Part shown: positions 19,167 to 28,123 of the stretch, in pieces
How positions within the stretch are numbered: the first letter of the stretch is position 1
Layout: every line of letters starts with the position of its first letter
NCBI RefSeq assembly: GCF_000024165.1
Contig: NC_013194.1
Span: 1,860,001 to 1,924,000, forward strand
Origin: Accumulibacter phosphatis
GTDB lineage: Bacteria > Pseudomonadota > Gammaproteobacteria > Burkholderiales > Rhodocyclaceae
Direction of reading: 5' to 3'
Length of the DNA: 64,000 nucleotides
The notes under the pieces: generated by a model
What the model was told of the DNA's origin: nothing
Seen by the model: only the letters and a program-made list of their open reading frames with translations
Databases searched by the model: none
Made by a program: the position numbers and the translations under genes

Positions 19167-19412
19167 TCACGTTACCGACGAGAGAACGGCCTTGAGGCGT
19201 TTCATGCCACTCATGACGGTTGCCGCGAGCCGGATGGCTTCTGGATCGGCAGGCGGCTGCTCCACTGTCCACTCGCAGAATGACGCCATGGTCGCGGCCC
19301 GTTCGATGGAAAGTGTCGAGGTCACCAAACCGGACTCGATGATCGGGATCAGCGCGGCGGCGGCCCGGAGGCGATTGATTTCCGGGGTGGCGGGAGGAAC
19401 CTGCTTCGACAT
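19167..19412 (-). CDS. Small hypothetical protein
   Basis: An 81-residue frame starting MSKQVPPATPEINRLRAAAALIPIIESG. It is predicted mainly helical with no membrane segment and no motif I recognise. The codon choice is consistent with coding, but no clear ribosome site precedes the ATG. It lies between convergently placed genes and could also be noise. Confidence 0.4.
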   Translation of the reverse strand: MSKQVPPATPEINRLRAAAALIPIIESGLVTSTLSIERAATMASFCEWTVEQPPADPEAIRLAATVMSGMKRLKAVLSSVT

Positions 19413-19545
19413 GCCGAGATTCTAGCGAGGGTCAGGTCGGAGCAGCGAGGACTTATGCCACATTGCACGACCCGGCAGATCAATCCCTTCCTGCCGCGCC
19501 GATTGGGCGTCATGGCTTCTCTCCGCTCGCCGCACCGGGCACTGC

Positions 19546-20145
19546 TCAGTACTTGACACTACAGCCATAGGGTGAGGTCGATGCCACGGTTACCGGCTTG
19601 CCGGCCAGCGCCTCGCTGAGGGCTGCGCGCACGTAGTTGCTGGCGCCCTTGACGTCGGCCGGATTGGTCGACCGCTTGTCGTCGATGGCGCCGTTGTAGA
19701 TCACCGTCCCTGCGGGGTCGATGACGAACATCTGCGGCGTCGTCTTGGCCGCGTAGGCACGGCCGGTGGCGCTGCTGCTGTCGAGCAGCGTCGCTTTCTG
19801 GGCGCTGCCCTGCGCCCGCATCCAGTTCGCCACTTCGGGGCCGGTCTTGAACTCGGAGTGATTGGCGTTCGTCGAGTTGATCGACAGCCAGACGACGCCG
19901 CGCTCGCTCCACTCCTTCTGCAGTCCCTGCATGTTCTTGCTGACATAGTGCTTCTGCACGAACGGACATTCGGGGTTGGTCCATTCGAGCACCACGTACT
20001 TGCCTTTGAAGTCGGCCAGCGCGACCGGTTTGCCGGCGGTGTCGTTGATCGTGAATGCGGGTGCTGCCGCTCCTGGTGCCTGTGCCGACGCGGTGCCGGC
20101 CAGAATCGCCAGTACCAGTCCGATTGTCGCCATGCGAGTGCTCAT
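19546..20145 (-). CDS. Periplasmic thioredoxin-like (redoxin) protein
   Basis: Protein of 199 residues with a signal peptide (MSTRMATIGLVLAILAGTASA) and an AhpC/TSA-type thioredoxin fold: FTINDTAGKPVALADFKGKYVVLEWTNPECPFVQKHY. Only one cysteine sits at the active-site position (ECPFVQKH), so it is a one-cysteine redoxin, unlike the CxxC of TlpA. A second cysteine near the end (YGCSVKY) might pair with it. The ATG at 20145 has AGGAGA in front. It follows dsbD by 40 bases on the same strand, and DsbD is its likely electron source. Confidence 0.85.
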   Translation of the reverse strand: MSTRMATIGLVLAILAGTASAQAPGAAAPAFTINDTAGKPVALADFKGKYVVLEWTNPECPFVQKHYVSKNMQGLQKEWSERGVVWLSINSTNANHSEFKTGPEVANWMRAQGSAQKATLLDSSSATGRAYAAKTTPQMFVIDPAGTVIYNGAIDDKRSTNPADVKGASNYVRAALSEALAGKPVTVASTSPYGCSVKY

Positions 20146-20185
20146 CGCTTTCTCCTGTAGGTTGGTCGAACGCATGCTGTCGGCG

Positions 20186-22372
20186 CTACAGCGGCGCCAG
20201 CGCCGCCAGTACCGTCTGTCGTTGCAGGACCTCGGGCAGCAGCAGAGGTTCCCGGCCGGGACGGTAGAGAACGTACACCGGCACGCCGCTGCGCCCCAGC
20301 GCGGTCAGCGCCTGGGTGATGGCGGGATCGCGGCGGGTCCAGTCGGCGCGCAGCAGTGCCACCTGCTTGTGCGCAAAGGCGCTGCGGATTTCGCCGTCGT
20401 TGAGGACCAGGCGCTTGTTGACCTGGCAGGTGACGCACCAGGCGGCGGTGAAATCGACGAAGACGGTGCGCCCGGCGCCGCTCAGTTCGGCCAGGCGCGT
20501 TGGCGTGAAAGCCTCCCATTCGCTGTCCGACGTCGCGGCCGTACCAGTGCCCTTGGGCGTGTTCACCCTCACCTCGTGGCTCCCGGTCAGCAAAGGCCAG
20601 GCAACGAGCGCGACCCCCAGCAAGGCGACAGCGATCGCCGCCGCCCACAGGCGTGTGCCGCCTTCGCGCAGGATGCGCCAGGCCCACAGCGCAAAGCCAA
20701 TGCCGAGCAGCGCCAGCAGCAGGCGCACGACGCTGTCGTTGTCGGTCTGCGCCCCGAGCACCCAGACCAGCCAGATCACCGTTGCATAGAGCGGGTAGGC
20801 GAGCAATTGCTTGAAGCGGCCGAGCCACGCTCCCGGCCGTGGCAGATGTTGCCGCCAGCCGGGAAAGCAGGCCAGCAGCACATAGGGAAGCGCCATGCCG
20901 ATGCCCAGCGCGGCAAACACCAGAAGCGTCACCCAGGCCGAGCCGGCGAGCGCAAAACCGAGCGCCGCTCCCATGAAGGGTGCCGTGCACGGCGAGGCAA
21001 CGACCACCGCGAGGACACCCGCGGCGAACGCGTCGAGGCTGCGTCGGCGGGCGCTCAGCCCGATCAGGCTGGCCGGGGCGAACTGGCCGAATTCGAAGAC
21101 GCCGGAGAGATTGAGCGCGAGCACGAAGAAGAGGGCGGCCAATGCGGTCACGACCACCGGCGACTGCAGCTGGAAACCCCAGCCAAGCTGTTCGCCGGCG
21201 GCGCGCAGCGCGAACAGCGCCAGACCGAGGGCAACGAAAGTTAGCACCACGCCGGTCGCGTAGGCGAAAGCCTCCTTGTGCAGCGTCGACGGGCGATCAT
21301 CGTGCGTGGCAAAGCCGAGCACCTTGATCGACAGCACTGGAAAGACGCAGGGCATGAGGTTCAGCAGCAAACCCCCGGCGAGCGCCGACAGCGCCGCCAG
21401 CCAGAGCGTCAGGGCGGCTGCCGCCGGTGACGGATGGGGGCCGACTGGCGTCGTCGTCGCCAGATCGGGCCTCGCTCCGGGAACGACGTGGCCGGCCAGC
21501 GGCAGGTCGAGCGTCGCGGCGGTGACGGCTTCGCCCAGCGTGCCGCTGGCGGTGAGCACACCATTGAGCCGCGGCAGCGGTCCGGCAAGATCGCTGGCCA
21601 CCGGTAGCGTCAGCAGATAGGTATTGCCCGCGCGCGCCAGTGTCTGTGGTGCCGACGCCTCGATCTGCCGCTCGGCGAAAGGAAAGAAGCGCAGCGTTCC
21701 CGGATCGCCGGCGCCTGTCGGAGGCGCAAGCCTCAGCGTGATCGACGTACCCTGGCCGGCGGCGCTTGCCTGCCATCCGGCGAGTGCTCGTGGTAGCGCA
21801 CGGCGCGTCGCCGCGATGGTCGTGGCCGAGGCCGGGTTGGCCTCGGCCGACGCGGCGGCCGGCAGCGTCAGGCCAAGCTCGACCGATTCGGGGATGCAGG
21901 CTTCCTTGCAGACCAGCCAGTCGACGCGCGCCCTCAGTGTCTGCGTGCCGACCGCGGCGAGCGACGCCGGGACAGCGAGTTCGACGAGGTGGAGCACTTC
22001 GCCCTCGTAGCCATAGTTGATCAGTGGGCCGGCAGGCAAGGCCCGCGGCGCCGGCCACTGGATGGGTCCAGCGGCGATGCCGGCCGGCAGGTCCCAGGCG
22101 ATCGTCGTCGGCACGCCCGAGTCGCCGGGGTTCTGCCAGTAGACGTGCCAGCCGGGCGCCATGCGCAGCCGCAGGGCAACGGTCAGCGGCTCGCCGGGTA
22201 CCAGCGCGGTTCGCTCGGCGAGCAGTTCTGCTTCAACATGCGGCGTGTGCACCGGCGCCGCTGCCGCGACGGCTGCCCAAGCGAGTGCGACGACGATGAC
22301 GAGGGACTCGGTCAGCCGGCGCCACGTGCGTTCAACAAATGAGTCGGTATGCCGGGCGGAGAAGGAGAGCAT
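20186..22372 (-). CDS. dsbD: Thiol:disulfide interchange protein DsbD
   Basis: Protein of 728 residues that carries electrons from cytoplasmic thioredoxin to periplasmic thiol partners. N-terminal signal peptide, then a DsbD-alpha-type domain (WLVCKEACIPESVEL holds the redox cysteines), a membrane core with about eight helices and the two conserved cysteines in LNLMPCVFPVLSIK and VVASPCTAPFMGAALG, and a C-terminal thioredoxin domain with AAWCVTCQVNK. The start MLSFSARHTDSF was taken because it gives the signal peptide. Acts with the redoxin gene downstream. Confidence 0.93.
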   Translation of the reverse strand: MLSFSARHTDSFVERTWRRLTESLVIVVALAWAAVAAAAPVHTPHVEAELLAERTALVPGEPLTVALRLRMAPGWHVYWQNPGDSGVPTTIAWDLPAGIAAGPIQWPAPRALPAGPLINYGYEGEVLHLVELAVPASLAAVGTQTLRARVDWLVCKEACIPESVELGLTLPAAASAEANPASATTIAATRRALPRALAGWQASAAGQGTSITLRLAPPTGAGDPGTLRFFPFAERQIEASAPQTLARAGNTYLLTLPVASDLAGPLPRLNGVLTASGTLGEAVTAATLDLPLAGHVVPGARPDLATTTPVGPHPSPAAAALTLWLAALSALAGGLLLNLMPCVFPVLSIKVLGFATHDDRPSTLHKEAFAYATGVVLTFVALGLALFALRAAGEQLGWGFQLQSPVVVTALAALFFVLALNLSGVFEFGQFAPASLIGLSARRRSLDAFAAGVLAVVVASPCTAPFMGAALGFALAGSAWVTLLVFAALGIGMALPYVLLACFPGWRQHLPRPGAWLGRFKQLLAYPLYATVIWLVWVLGAQTDNDSVVRLLLALLGIGFALWAWRILREGGTRLWAAAIAVALLGVALVAWPLLTGSHEVRVNTPKGTGTAATSDSEWEAFTPTRLAELSGAGRTVFVDFTAAWCVTCQVNKRLVLNDGEIRSAFAHKQVALLRADWTRRDPAITQALTALGRSGVPVYVLYRPGREPLLLPEVLQRQTVLAALAPL

Positions 22373-22440
22373 GGGAAAACCAGTATAGCGTCGACGCGCA
22401 GTCAGAACGCCGCCAGGATGACGATGCTGGTGAGCAGGAC

Positions 22441-22641
22441 TTACGCCGCCGGGATCCTGTACTTGATTGCCTTGTCGCTGAACTCGACGATGCCCCGCTT
22501 TTCCAGGCCGGCCATCACCGCCTGAACCGTGGCCGGCGACCTCACTTGGCCACCGAGCAGGGAGGGAATGTGCCGTTCGAGGGCGACGCGATCGGCAGCG
22601 CGCCGCGCGTCCCACAACAGCTTGTGCGCGTCAGCGTGCAT
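22441..22641 (-). pseudogene. Truncated HEPN toxin joined to an unrelated C-terminal fragment
   Basis: The first 18 or so residues, MHADAHKLLWDARRAADRV, match the beginning of HEPN (DUF86-type) proteins, which always follow MNT genes like the one just upstream. After that the sequence changes to a winged-helix-like tail, RSPATVQAVMAGLEKRGIVEFSDKAIKYRIP, as found at the end of AAA ATPases. The catalytic RxxxxH of HEPN is lost. The likely cause is a deletion that removed most of the HEPN gene and an adjacent ATPase gene. The start overlaps the MNT gene by 11 bases. Confidence 0.6.
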
Positions 22642-22939
22642 AGACCGGGCGGCGTTCGGCGTAGACGCGGTCGCGGAAGTACGGGTTATCGAGGCTGCTC
22701 TCGGTGACGAGGTCCACCGGCCGACCGAACAGGGATTCGAGGCTTTCCTTCAGCGCAAAATGGGTATCCGCATACTTGGCCGGAGGAAGGTCGTCGAACT
22801 CGACGAGAAAATCGAGATCGCTGGATGTCGGGTTGAAGTCCGCACGCACTGCAGAACCGAAAACGTCCAGCCGCTTGGCGCCAGTTCGCCGGCACAGCGT
22901 AGCCACTTGGTCACGGTACTGCTCAATCACATTGGTCAT
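22631..22939 (-). CDS. MNT-type nucleotidyltransferase antitoxin
   Basis: Protein of 102 residues with the minimal nucleotidyltransferase motif RLDVFGSAVRADFNPTSSDLDFLVEF (GS, then DxD). MNT proteins of HEPN/MNT modules are antitoxins that AMPylate the HEPN RNase. The ATG at 22939 has GGAG 7 bases upstream; longer in-frame starts lack one. It appears intact although its toxin partner is truncated. Confidence 0.85.
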   Translation of the reverse strand: MTNVIEQYRDQVATLCRRTGAKRLDVFGSAVRADFNPTSSDLDFLVEFDDLPPAKYADTHFALKESLESLFGRPVDLVTESSLDNPYFRDRVYAERRPVYAR

Positions 22940-23085
22940 GGTCGGTCTCCGCATCCCATTATGCCGCAAGGGTGTCGTCAAGCGACGAGTGGCGTCGCGC
23001 GGATGCATGGCGCCGCCGTCGCGTCGCGACCGGCGTCAAGCCGCTTGGGCGTCTGCGCGTGCCTCAAAGATCTGGCGCGTCGTGT

Positions 23086-23628
23086 TCACCGACTCGATGC
23101 ACTGGGCGCTCTCATCCACGGACCAAGCATCCTGGAGAGGGCTCGCTCGTCGAATCCGTGCACGAGCCCGTCCTTGCCGACCAGGATGGTCGGGATCCCG
23201 CCTCCACCGAGCAAGCGGTTCATTTGCTCCGCGCGGGCATCGCGCTCGATGTCCAGTTCCACATAGCTGATACTGTGCTCGGCGAAGAAGGCGCGCGCCC
23301 TGGCGCAATAACCGCACCAGGTGGTGGCATACATGACGACTTCCGGCTGGGTGGTCGCCGAACGGGTCGCGGCGCCCCGCTCGCGGTGCCTGTCCTGCAT
23401 GGCATACATGCCGCCGGCAGCGAGCAGGACCAGCGCGACCACGAACCACAGCCTCCCGCCGCTGCGCCGGACCGGTCTGGCTCCTTGCGTGGGGAGCGGC
23501 CGCACGGAAGCCGCCTCCTCGGCCTTGTTGTAGGCCACTTCACAGGAAGGGCATTGCCAATCGGGGGCCGTGTCGCTCGGCTTGCGCTCATAGCGGCAGC
23601 GCGGGCAGCGCTTTGGGGTGATGTACAT
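23086..23628 (-). CDS. Membrane-anchored zinc-ribbon glutaredoxin
   Basis: Protein of 180 residues with three parts: an N-terminal zinc ribbon with two CxxC pairs (CPRCRYERKPSD and WQCPSCEVAY), one membrane helix (RLWFVVALVLLAAGGMYAM, about 58-76), and a C-terminal glutaredoxin domain with TTWCGYCARARAFF and GGGGIPTILVGKDGLVHGFDE. The glutaredoxin faces the opposite side of the membrane from the ribbon; topology is not certain. The start MYITPKRCPRC fits the family. No clear operon partner. Confidence 0.82.
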   Translation of the reverse strand: MYITPKRCPRCRYERKPSDTAPDWQCPSCEVAYNKAEEAASVRPLPTQGARPVRRSGGRLWFVVALVLLAAGGMYAMQDRHRERGAATRSATTQPEVVMYATTWCGYCARARAFFAEHSISYVELDIERDARAEQMNRLLGGGGIPTILVGKDGLVHGFDERALSRMLGPWMRAPSASSR

Positions 23629-23771
23629 GGCGGGCGGGCTGGTCGGAGTGTGGCACTGGGTCGAGGACAGTGCCCTGACCCCGTGCCCGACAGTATAGGC
23701 AGCGCCGCAAACCGCGGTCAATCCCGGCGGTGGCGCGCCGCTTCGCCACCGTGGCCGGAATCGACCGGCGA

Positions 23772-24085
23772 TCAGGCTGGCGCCGCTTGCCGGCGTCGCC
23801 CGAATCCGAGTACGCCGATGGCCAGGCCGATCAGCGCCAGCGTTGCCGGTTCAGGGATGCTGGTGACTTCCGGGAGCGTATGCGCATGCGGTGCGAGATT
23901 GGCGATGGAGAGCGTGTTGGTGTCGCCGCCGAAGACCTCGCCGACAGGGAAACCCGGTCCGGTACCCACGGTCGTGCGGCCCCGCAGGTCAGGCAGGGCG
24001 AAGGTGCTGACTCCGTCGCCGCCGTAGGTGGTGCCGAGGAGCGAAAACAACGCGGTATTCGCGGCGATCGACAGCAGCACCCAGG
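23772..24085 (-). pseudogene. C-terminal fragment of a tail-collar-like PEP-CTERM protein
   Basis: The frame reads LLSIAANTALFSLLGTTYGGDGVSTFALPDLRGRTTVG, the conserved core of phage tail-collar (MDP) domains, and then VTSIPEPATLALIGLAIGVLGFGRRR, a textbook PEP-CTERM anchor processed by exosortase. The N-terminal half of the collar domain and the signal peptide are missing: upstream of about 24085 the frame runs into the sequence next to the methyltransferase gene. It is therefore a truncated gene. Confidence 0.75.
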
Positions 24086-24138
24086 TCGGCCGGCGAAAGG
24101 CCCGGCCCGCTGCCGGCACCGACGATTGCGCGGCCGGT

Positions 24139-24930
24139 TCAGATCCGGTAGCAGTAAAGCCGCGTCTGGCGGGCGTCGTCGACGTCGATCTCACGGGTGG
24201 CGTCGACACCGGGAACGGGAAAGCTGTTGCTGACGAACAGGCTCCCCTTCGGCATCTCGCGCTGGATCTTTTCCCACAGGGCAGCCATCGGTGCCGGCGA
24301 GAGAAAGGCGTACACGACGTTGTAGCCGGCGAAATCGGTTCGCCAGAGATCGCCCCAGCGCCAGTCGCAATTGGCCAGGCCGGCGGTGCGCAGGCGGCCG
24401 ACGAGCCAGGTCGCGGGGGCGTTTTCCACGCCGGTGAACTGCGCGTCCGGCCGCTGTCGGGCGAGCGGACAGAGCACGCTGCCGACCCCGGCACCGACGT
24501 CGAGAAAGCGCAGCCCCGGCAGATCGGCGGTCAGTTCGGCAAGCGCGGCGGCAGTCGGGCGATTGGAGAAGTACAGCGGCACCTGCCCGCCGAGCGCACC
24601 GCGATAGACGAGCAATAGCAGCATGAACAGCAGCAGGAACCAGCCGGGGTCGATCGCCAGGCCGGAAACGGCCCAGGCCAGCGGCGCGAAGAGCAGGTGG
24701 ATCAGTCGCCACCACCAGGCCTGGCGGGTCAGGCTGGCGAGCAGCAGGGCAACGCCGCCGATGGCGAGAGCCGTTTCCGGCCAGGGCAGTTCCTCGTTGC
24801 GGATGCCGTAGTAGGGCCAGGCCAGCGACAGGACGGCCAGGCCCGCGGCCAACTGCAGCGCCAGTTGACGAAGCTGTGGTCCGATTGCCGGCGGCGGGGT
24901 GTCGAGGGGTTCGGGCGAGGGTGAAGCCAA
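24139..24930 (-). CDS. Membrane-anchored class I SAM methyltransferase
   Basis: Protein of 263 residues with about four N-terminal hydrophobic helices (residues about 18-110) followed by a Rossmann methyltransferase domain: motif I FLDVGAGVGSVLC, then FTGVENAP and YNVVYAFLSP. This combination is found as a conserved hypothetical methyltransferase in betaproteobacteria. Substrate unknown. The first ATG in frame, MASPSPEPLDTPP, is used. Confidence 0.8.
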   Translation of the reverse strand: MASPSPEPLDTPPPAIGPQLRQLALQLAAGLAVLSLAWPYYGIRNEELPWPETALAIGGVALLLASLTRQAWWWRLIHLLFAPLAWAVSGLAIDPGWFLLLFMLLLLVYRGALGGQVPLYFSNRPTAAALAELTADLPGLRFLDVGAGVGSVLCPLARQRPDAQFTGVENAPATWLVGRLRTAGLANCDWRWGDLWRTDFAGYNVVYAFLSPAPMAALWEKIQREMPKGSLFVSNSFPVPGVDATREIDVDDARQTRLYCYRI

Positions 24931-24956
24931 TGTGCTGCTCCGGTTTGCCAGGCGTC

Positions 24957-25469
24957 TCAGGCGGGTGGCGGGCCGAGCGCGTCGCGGCAGGCGACGTCGA
25001 CCGCCTGAGCCCCCGTCATCGCCAGGAGTTCCTGTGGCGACAGCGCGAAAACGGCATGCGGGTGACCGGCAGCGGCCCAGATTCTGGCGAAGCCAAGCAG
25101 ATCCTCATCGACCAGCACGAGCGTTTCCCTGAGGTGCCCGATCGGGCAGACGCCGCCGATGGCGTAACCGGTGTGTGCGCGTACGAAGCTGGCGTCGGCC
25201 TTGCCGAGCGGCCCGACCAGAGCGGCAACCTTCCCTTCGTCGACGCGGTTTGCACCGCTGGCGACGACCATCACCGCCATATCGTCGGCGAGGCGGCGGA
25301 AGATGATCGACTTGGCGATTTCGTCGACGCGGCAGCCGAGGCCGGCGGCGGCCTCGGCGGAAGTCCGGCCGCTCGCCGGCAGCAAGACGACCGGCTGGCC
25401 GTGGCCGATCCGTCGCAGCATGTCGGCCACGCGCTGGGCGCTTTCGGGGAGTCTGGTTTCTGGCTTCAT
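24957..25469 (-). CDS. YbaK/EbsC family aminoacyl-tRNA deacylase-like protein
   Basis: Protein of 170 residues with the YbaK/ProX fold: RTSAEAAAGLGCRVDEIAKSIIFR near the start carries the conserved lysine in IAKS, and GYAIGGVCPIGHLRE is the conserved GGxxPxG loop. Members hydrolyse mis-charged Cys- or Ala-tRNA. It lies 26 bases downstream of nothing obvious on its strand and could be followed by the methyltransferase gene as an operon (26-base gap). Confidence 0.86.
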   Translation of the reverse strand: MKPETRLPESAQRVADMLRRIGHGQPVVLLPASGRTSAEAAAGLGCRVDEIAKSIIFRRLADDMAVMVVASGANRVDEGKVAALVGPLGKADASFVRAHTGYAIGGVCPIGHLRETLVLVDEDLLGFARIWAAAGHPHAVFALSPQELLAMTGAQAVDVACRDALGPPPA

Positions 25470-25717
25470 GGGCACTTGCGGGTGGTCTGGCGCCGGCACC
25501 CGGGGTGGCCGCGGCGCATCGAGGCGGCGTGGGAAAGGCCGGCAGTATGCCACAGCGAAGCTGATCCCTGGGGCGACGCCGCCAGGCATAAACCGCGAAA
25601 ATGCCGATTTGCAAAATGCCGCCGCCTTGCTACTCTCCATCCTCCGGCGCGCGCAAGGTTGGACTGAACGACCTTGTCGCCACTGACGACCGGCTACCGC
25701 CCGAAGAGAAGACCACC

Positions 25718-26878
25718 ATGCGCAACTCCCCCGACGAACACCAGGAAATCCGCGACGCCGTGCGCGACCTGTGCCGCCAGTTCCCGGACGAGTATTTCCG
25801 CCGCATCGACGCGCAGCGCGCCTATCCCGAGGACTTCGTCGATGCGCTGATCGGCGCCGGCTGGCTGTCGGCGATGATCCCCGAGGAATACGGCGGCTCC
25901 GGCCTCGGGCTGACTGCGGCGAGCGTGATCATGGAGGAAATCAACCGCAGCGGCGGCAATTCCGCCGCCGTGCACGGACAGATGTACAACATGGGAACGC
26001 TGCTGCGTAACGGCAGCCGGGAGCAGAAGGAACGCTATCTGCCGGGGATCGCCGCCGGCAAGCTGCGCATCCAGTCGATGGCGGTGACCGAGCCGACGAC
26101 CGGCACCGATACCACGCGAATCAAGACCACCGCCGTGAAGTCCGGCGACCGCTACCGGGTCAACGGCCAGAAGGTGTGGATCTCGCGCGTGCAGCACTCG
26201 GACCTGATGATCCTGCTGGCGCGCACGACACCGTTCGGCGAAGTGAAGAAGAAATCCGAGGGCATGTCGATCTTCATCGTCGACCTGCATGACGCGGTCG
26301 GCAACGGCCTCTCGGTGCGGCCGATCGCCAACATGGTCAACCACGAGACCAACGAACTCTTCTTCGACAACCTGGAGATTCCCACCGAGAACCTGATCGG
26401 CGAGGAAGGGCAGGGCTTCCGCTACCTGCTCGACGGCCTCAACGCCGAGCGCACGTTGATCGCCGCCGAGTGCATCGGCGACGGCTACTGGTTCGTCGAG
26501 CGCGCCAGCCGCTACGCGAAGGAGCGCATCGTCTTCGACCGGCCGATTGGCCAGAACCAGGGCGTGCAGTTCCCGATCGCCGATGCCTTCATCGAGATCG
26601 AGGCGGCCAACCTGATGCGCTTCAAGGCCTGCGCCCTGTTCGACGCGCAACAGCCCTGCGGTGCCGAGGCCAACATGGCCAAGTACCTCGCCGCCAAGGC
26701 TTCGTGGGAAGCGGCCAACGTCTGCCTGCAGACGCACGGCGGCTTCGGTTTCGCCAACGAATACGACATCGAGCGCAAGTTCCGCGAGACGCGCCTGTAC
26801 CAGGTGGCGCCGATCTCGACCAACCTGATCTTCTCCTACGTCGCCGAGCACCTGCTCGGCCTGCCGCGCTCGTTCTGA
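25718..26878 (+). CDS. Acyl-CoA dehydrogenase
   Basis: FAD-dependent dehydrogenase of 386 residues. Visible are the N-terminal helical domain, the FAD/substrate region IQSMAVTEPTTGTDTTRIKTTA and VNGQKVWISRVQHSDLM, and the C-terminal QTHGGFGFANEYDIERKFRETRLYQVAPISTNLI, where the catalytic glutamate normally lies. It introduces the alpha-beta double bond in an acyl-CoA and passes electrons to ETF. It forms an operon with the CoA transferase 18 bases downstream, suggesting degradation of a particular organic acid activated by CoA transfer. Confidence 0.92.
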   Translation: MRNSPDEHQEIRDAVRDLCRQFPDEYFRRIDAQRAYPEDFVDALIGAGWLSAMIPEEYGGSGLGLTAASVIMEEINRSGGNSAAVHGQMYNMGTLLRNGSREQKERYLPGIAAGKLRIQSMAVTEPTTGTDTTRIKTTAVKSGDRYRVNGQKVWISRVQHSDLMILLARTTPFGEVKKKSEGMSIFIVDLHDAVGNGLSVRPIANMVNHETNELFFDNLEIPTENLIGEEGQGFRYLLDGLNAERTLIAAECIGDGYWFVERASRYAKERIVFDRPIGQNQGVQFPIADAFIEIEAANLMRFKACALFDAQQPCGAEANMAKYLAAKASWEAANVCLQTHGGFGFANEYDIERKFRETRLYQVAPISTNLIFSYVAEHLLGLPRSF

Positions 26879-26896
26879 GATCGCGAGGAGTCCGGC

Positions 26897-28075
26897 ATGC
26901 GTCCGCTCGACGGCATCACCGTAGTCACCCTCGAACACGCCATCGCGGCGCCGTTCTGCACGCGCCAACTGGCCGACCTCGGCGCGCGCGTGATCAAGGT
27001 CGAGCGCCCCGTGACCGGCGATTTCGCGCGCGCCTACGACGAGCGCGTGCGCGGCCTGGCCTCGCATTTCGTGTGGACCAACCGCTCGAAGGAAAGCCTG
27101 ACGCTCGACGTCAAGCACGCTGAGGCCGCTGGCATCCTGGCCAGACTGCTCGAGCAGGCCGACGTGCTCGTGCAGAATCTGGCGCCCGGCGCCGCGGCGC
27201 GGCTCGGCCTGTCGTACGAGGTGCTGCGCGAGCAGCATCCGCGCCTGATCGTCTGCGACATTTCCGGCTACGGGGCAAGCGGGCCGTATCGCGACAAGAA
27301 GGCCTACGACCTCCTGATCCAGAGCGAGTCCGGCTTCCTCTCGATCACCGGTTCGCCTGACGCACCGGCCAAGGCCGGTTGCTCGATCGCCGACATCGCG
27401 GCCGGCATGTACGCCTACAGCAATATCCTGGCGGCGCTGCTGCAGCGCGGCCGGAGTGGGCGCGGCTGCCACATCGAGGTGTCGATGCTCGAAAGCATGG
27501 TCGAATGGATGAGCTATCCGCTGTACTACGCCTTCGACGGTGCGACGCCGCCGCCGCGCGCCGGCGCCGCGCATGCGACGATCACCCCCTACGGTCCGTT
27601 CACCGCCGGCGACGGCAAGACGGTGATGCTGGGCCTGCAGAACGAGCGCGAGTGGGAAGTGTTCTGCCGTGCGGTGCTCGAACGGCCGGAACTGGCCGCC
27701 GACCCGCGCTTCTCGTCGAGTTCGCGGCGCACGGCGAACCGCCAGGAACTCGAGGCGCTGATCGTCGCCAGCTTTGCGTCGCTCAGTTCCGAGCAGTTGA
27801 TCGGCCGGCTCGACGCCGCGCAGATCGCCAACGCGCGCATGAACGATATGCATGATGTCTGGGAACACCCGCAGTTGCGCGCGCGCGGGCGGTGGGCCGA
27901 GGTGGCGACGCCGGCCGGCCCGATCCCGGCGCTGCTGCCGCCGGGCGCAGTCGATGCCTTCACGCCGCGCATGGACGCGGTGCCGGCGCTCGGTCAGCAC
28001 ACCGACGCGATTCTCGGGGAACTGGGCTGGGACGCGGCAGCGATCGAGCGCCTGCGTCAGGCGGGGGCGATCTGA
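26897..28075 (+). CDS. CaiB/BaiF family CoA transferase
   Basis: Class III CoA transferase of 392 residues. N-terminal MRPLDGITVVTLEHAIAAPFCTRQLADLGARVIKVERP is typical; the nucleophilic aspartate is in KKAYDLLIQSESGF; the C-terminal part has WEHPQLRARGRW. Forms an intertwined dimer and transfers CoA between acids. The neighbouring acyl-CoA dehydrogenase suggests it activates the substrate of that enzyme. The acid itself cannot be told from sequence. Its 3' half is duplicated, in decayed form, at 28877-29318. Confidence 0.92.
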   Translation: MRPLDGITVVTLEHAIAAPFCTRQLADLGARVIKVERPVTGDFARAYDERVRGLASHFVWTNRSKESLTLDVKHAEAAGILARLLEQADVLVQNLAPGAAARLGLSYEVLREQHPRLIVCDISGYGASGPYRDKKAYDLLIQSESGFLSITGSPDAPAKAGCSIADIAAGMYAYSNILAALLQRGRSGRGCHIEVSMLESMVEWMSYPLYYAFDGATPPPRAGAAHATITPYGPFTAGDGKTVMLGLQNEREWEVFCRAVLERPELAADPRFSSSSRRTANRQELEALIVASFASLSSEQLIGRLDAAQIANARMNDMHDVWEHPQLRARGRWAEVATPAGPIPALLPPGAVDAFTPRMDAVPALGQHTDAILGELGWDAAAIERLRQAGAI

Positions 28076-28123
28076 ACGTCGCCGCTTATCTGCGGGGTGG
28101 CGATCAGCGCTTGGTCTGCCCCC

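Noticed and set aside
25694..28000. 768-codon minus-strand open frame
   Set aside because: Antisense shadow of the acyl-CoA dehydrogenase and CoA-transferase genes, whose own frames carry all family motifs.
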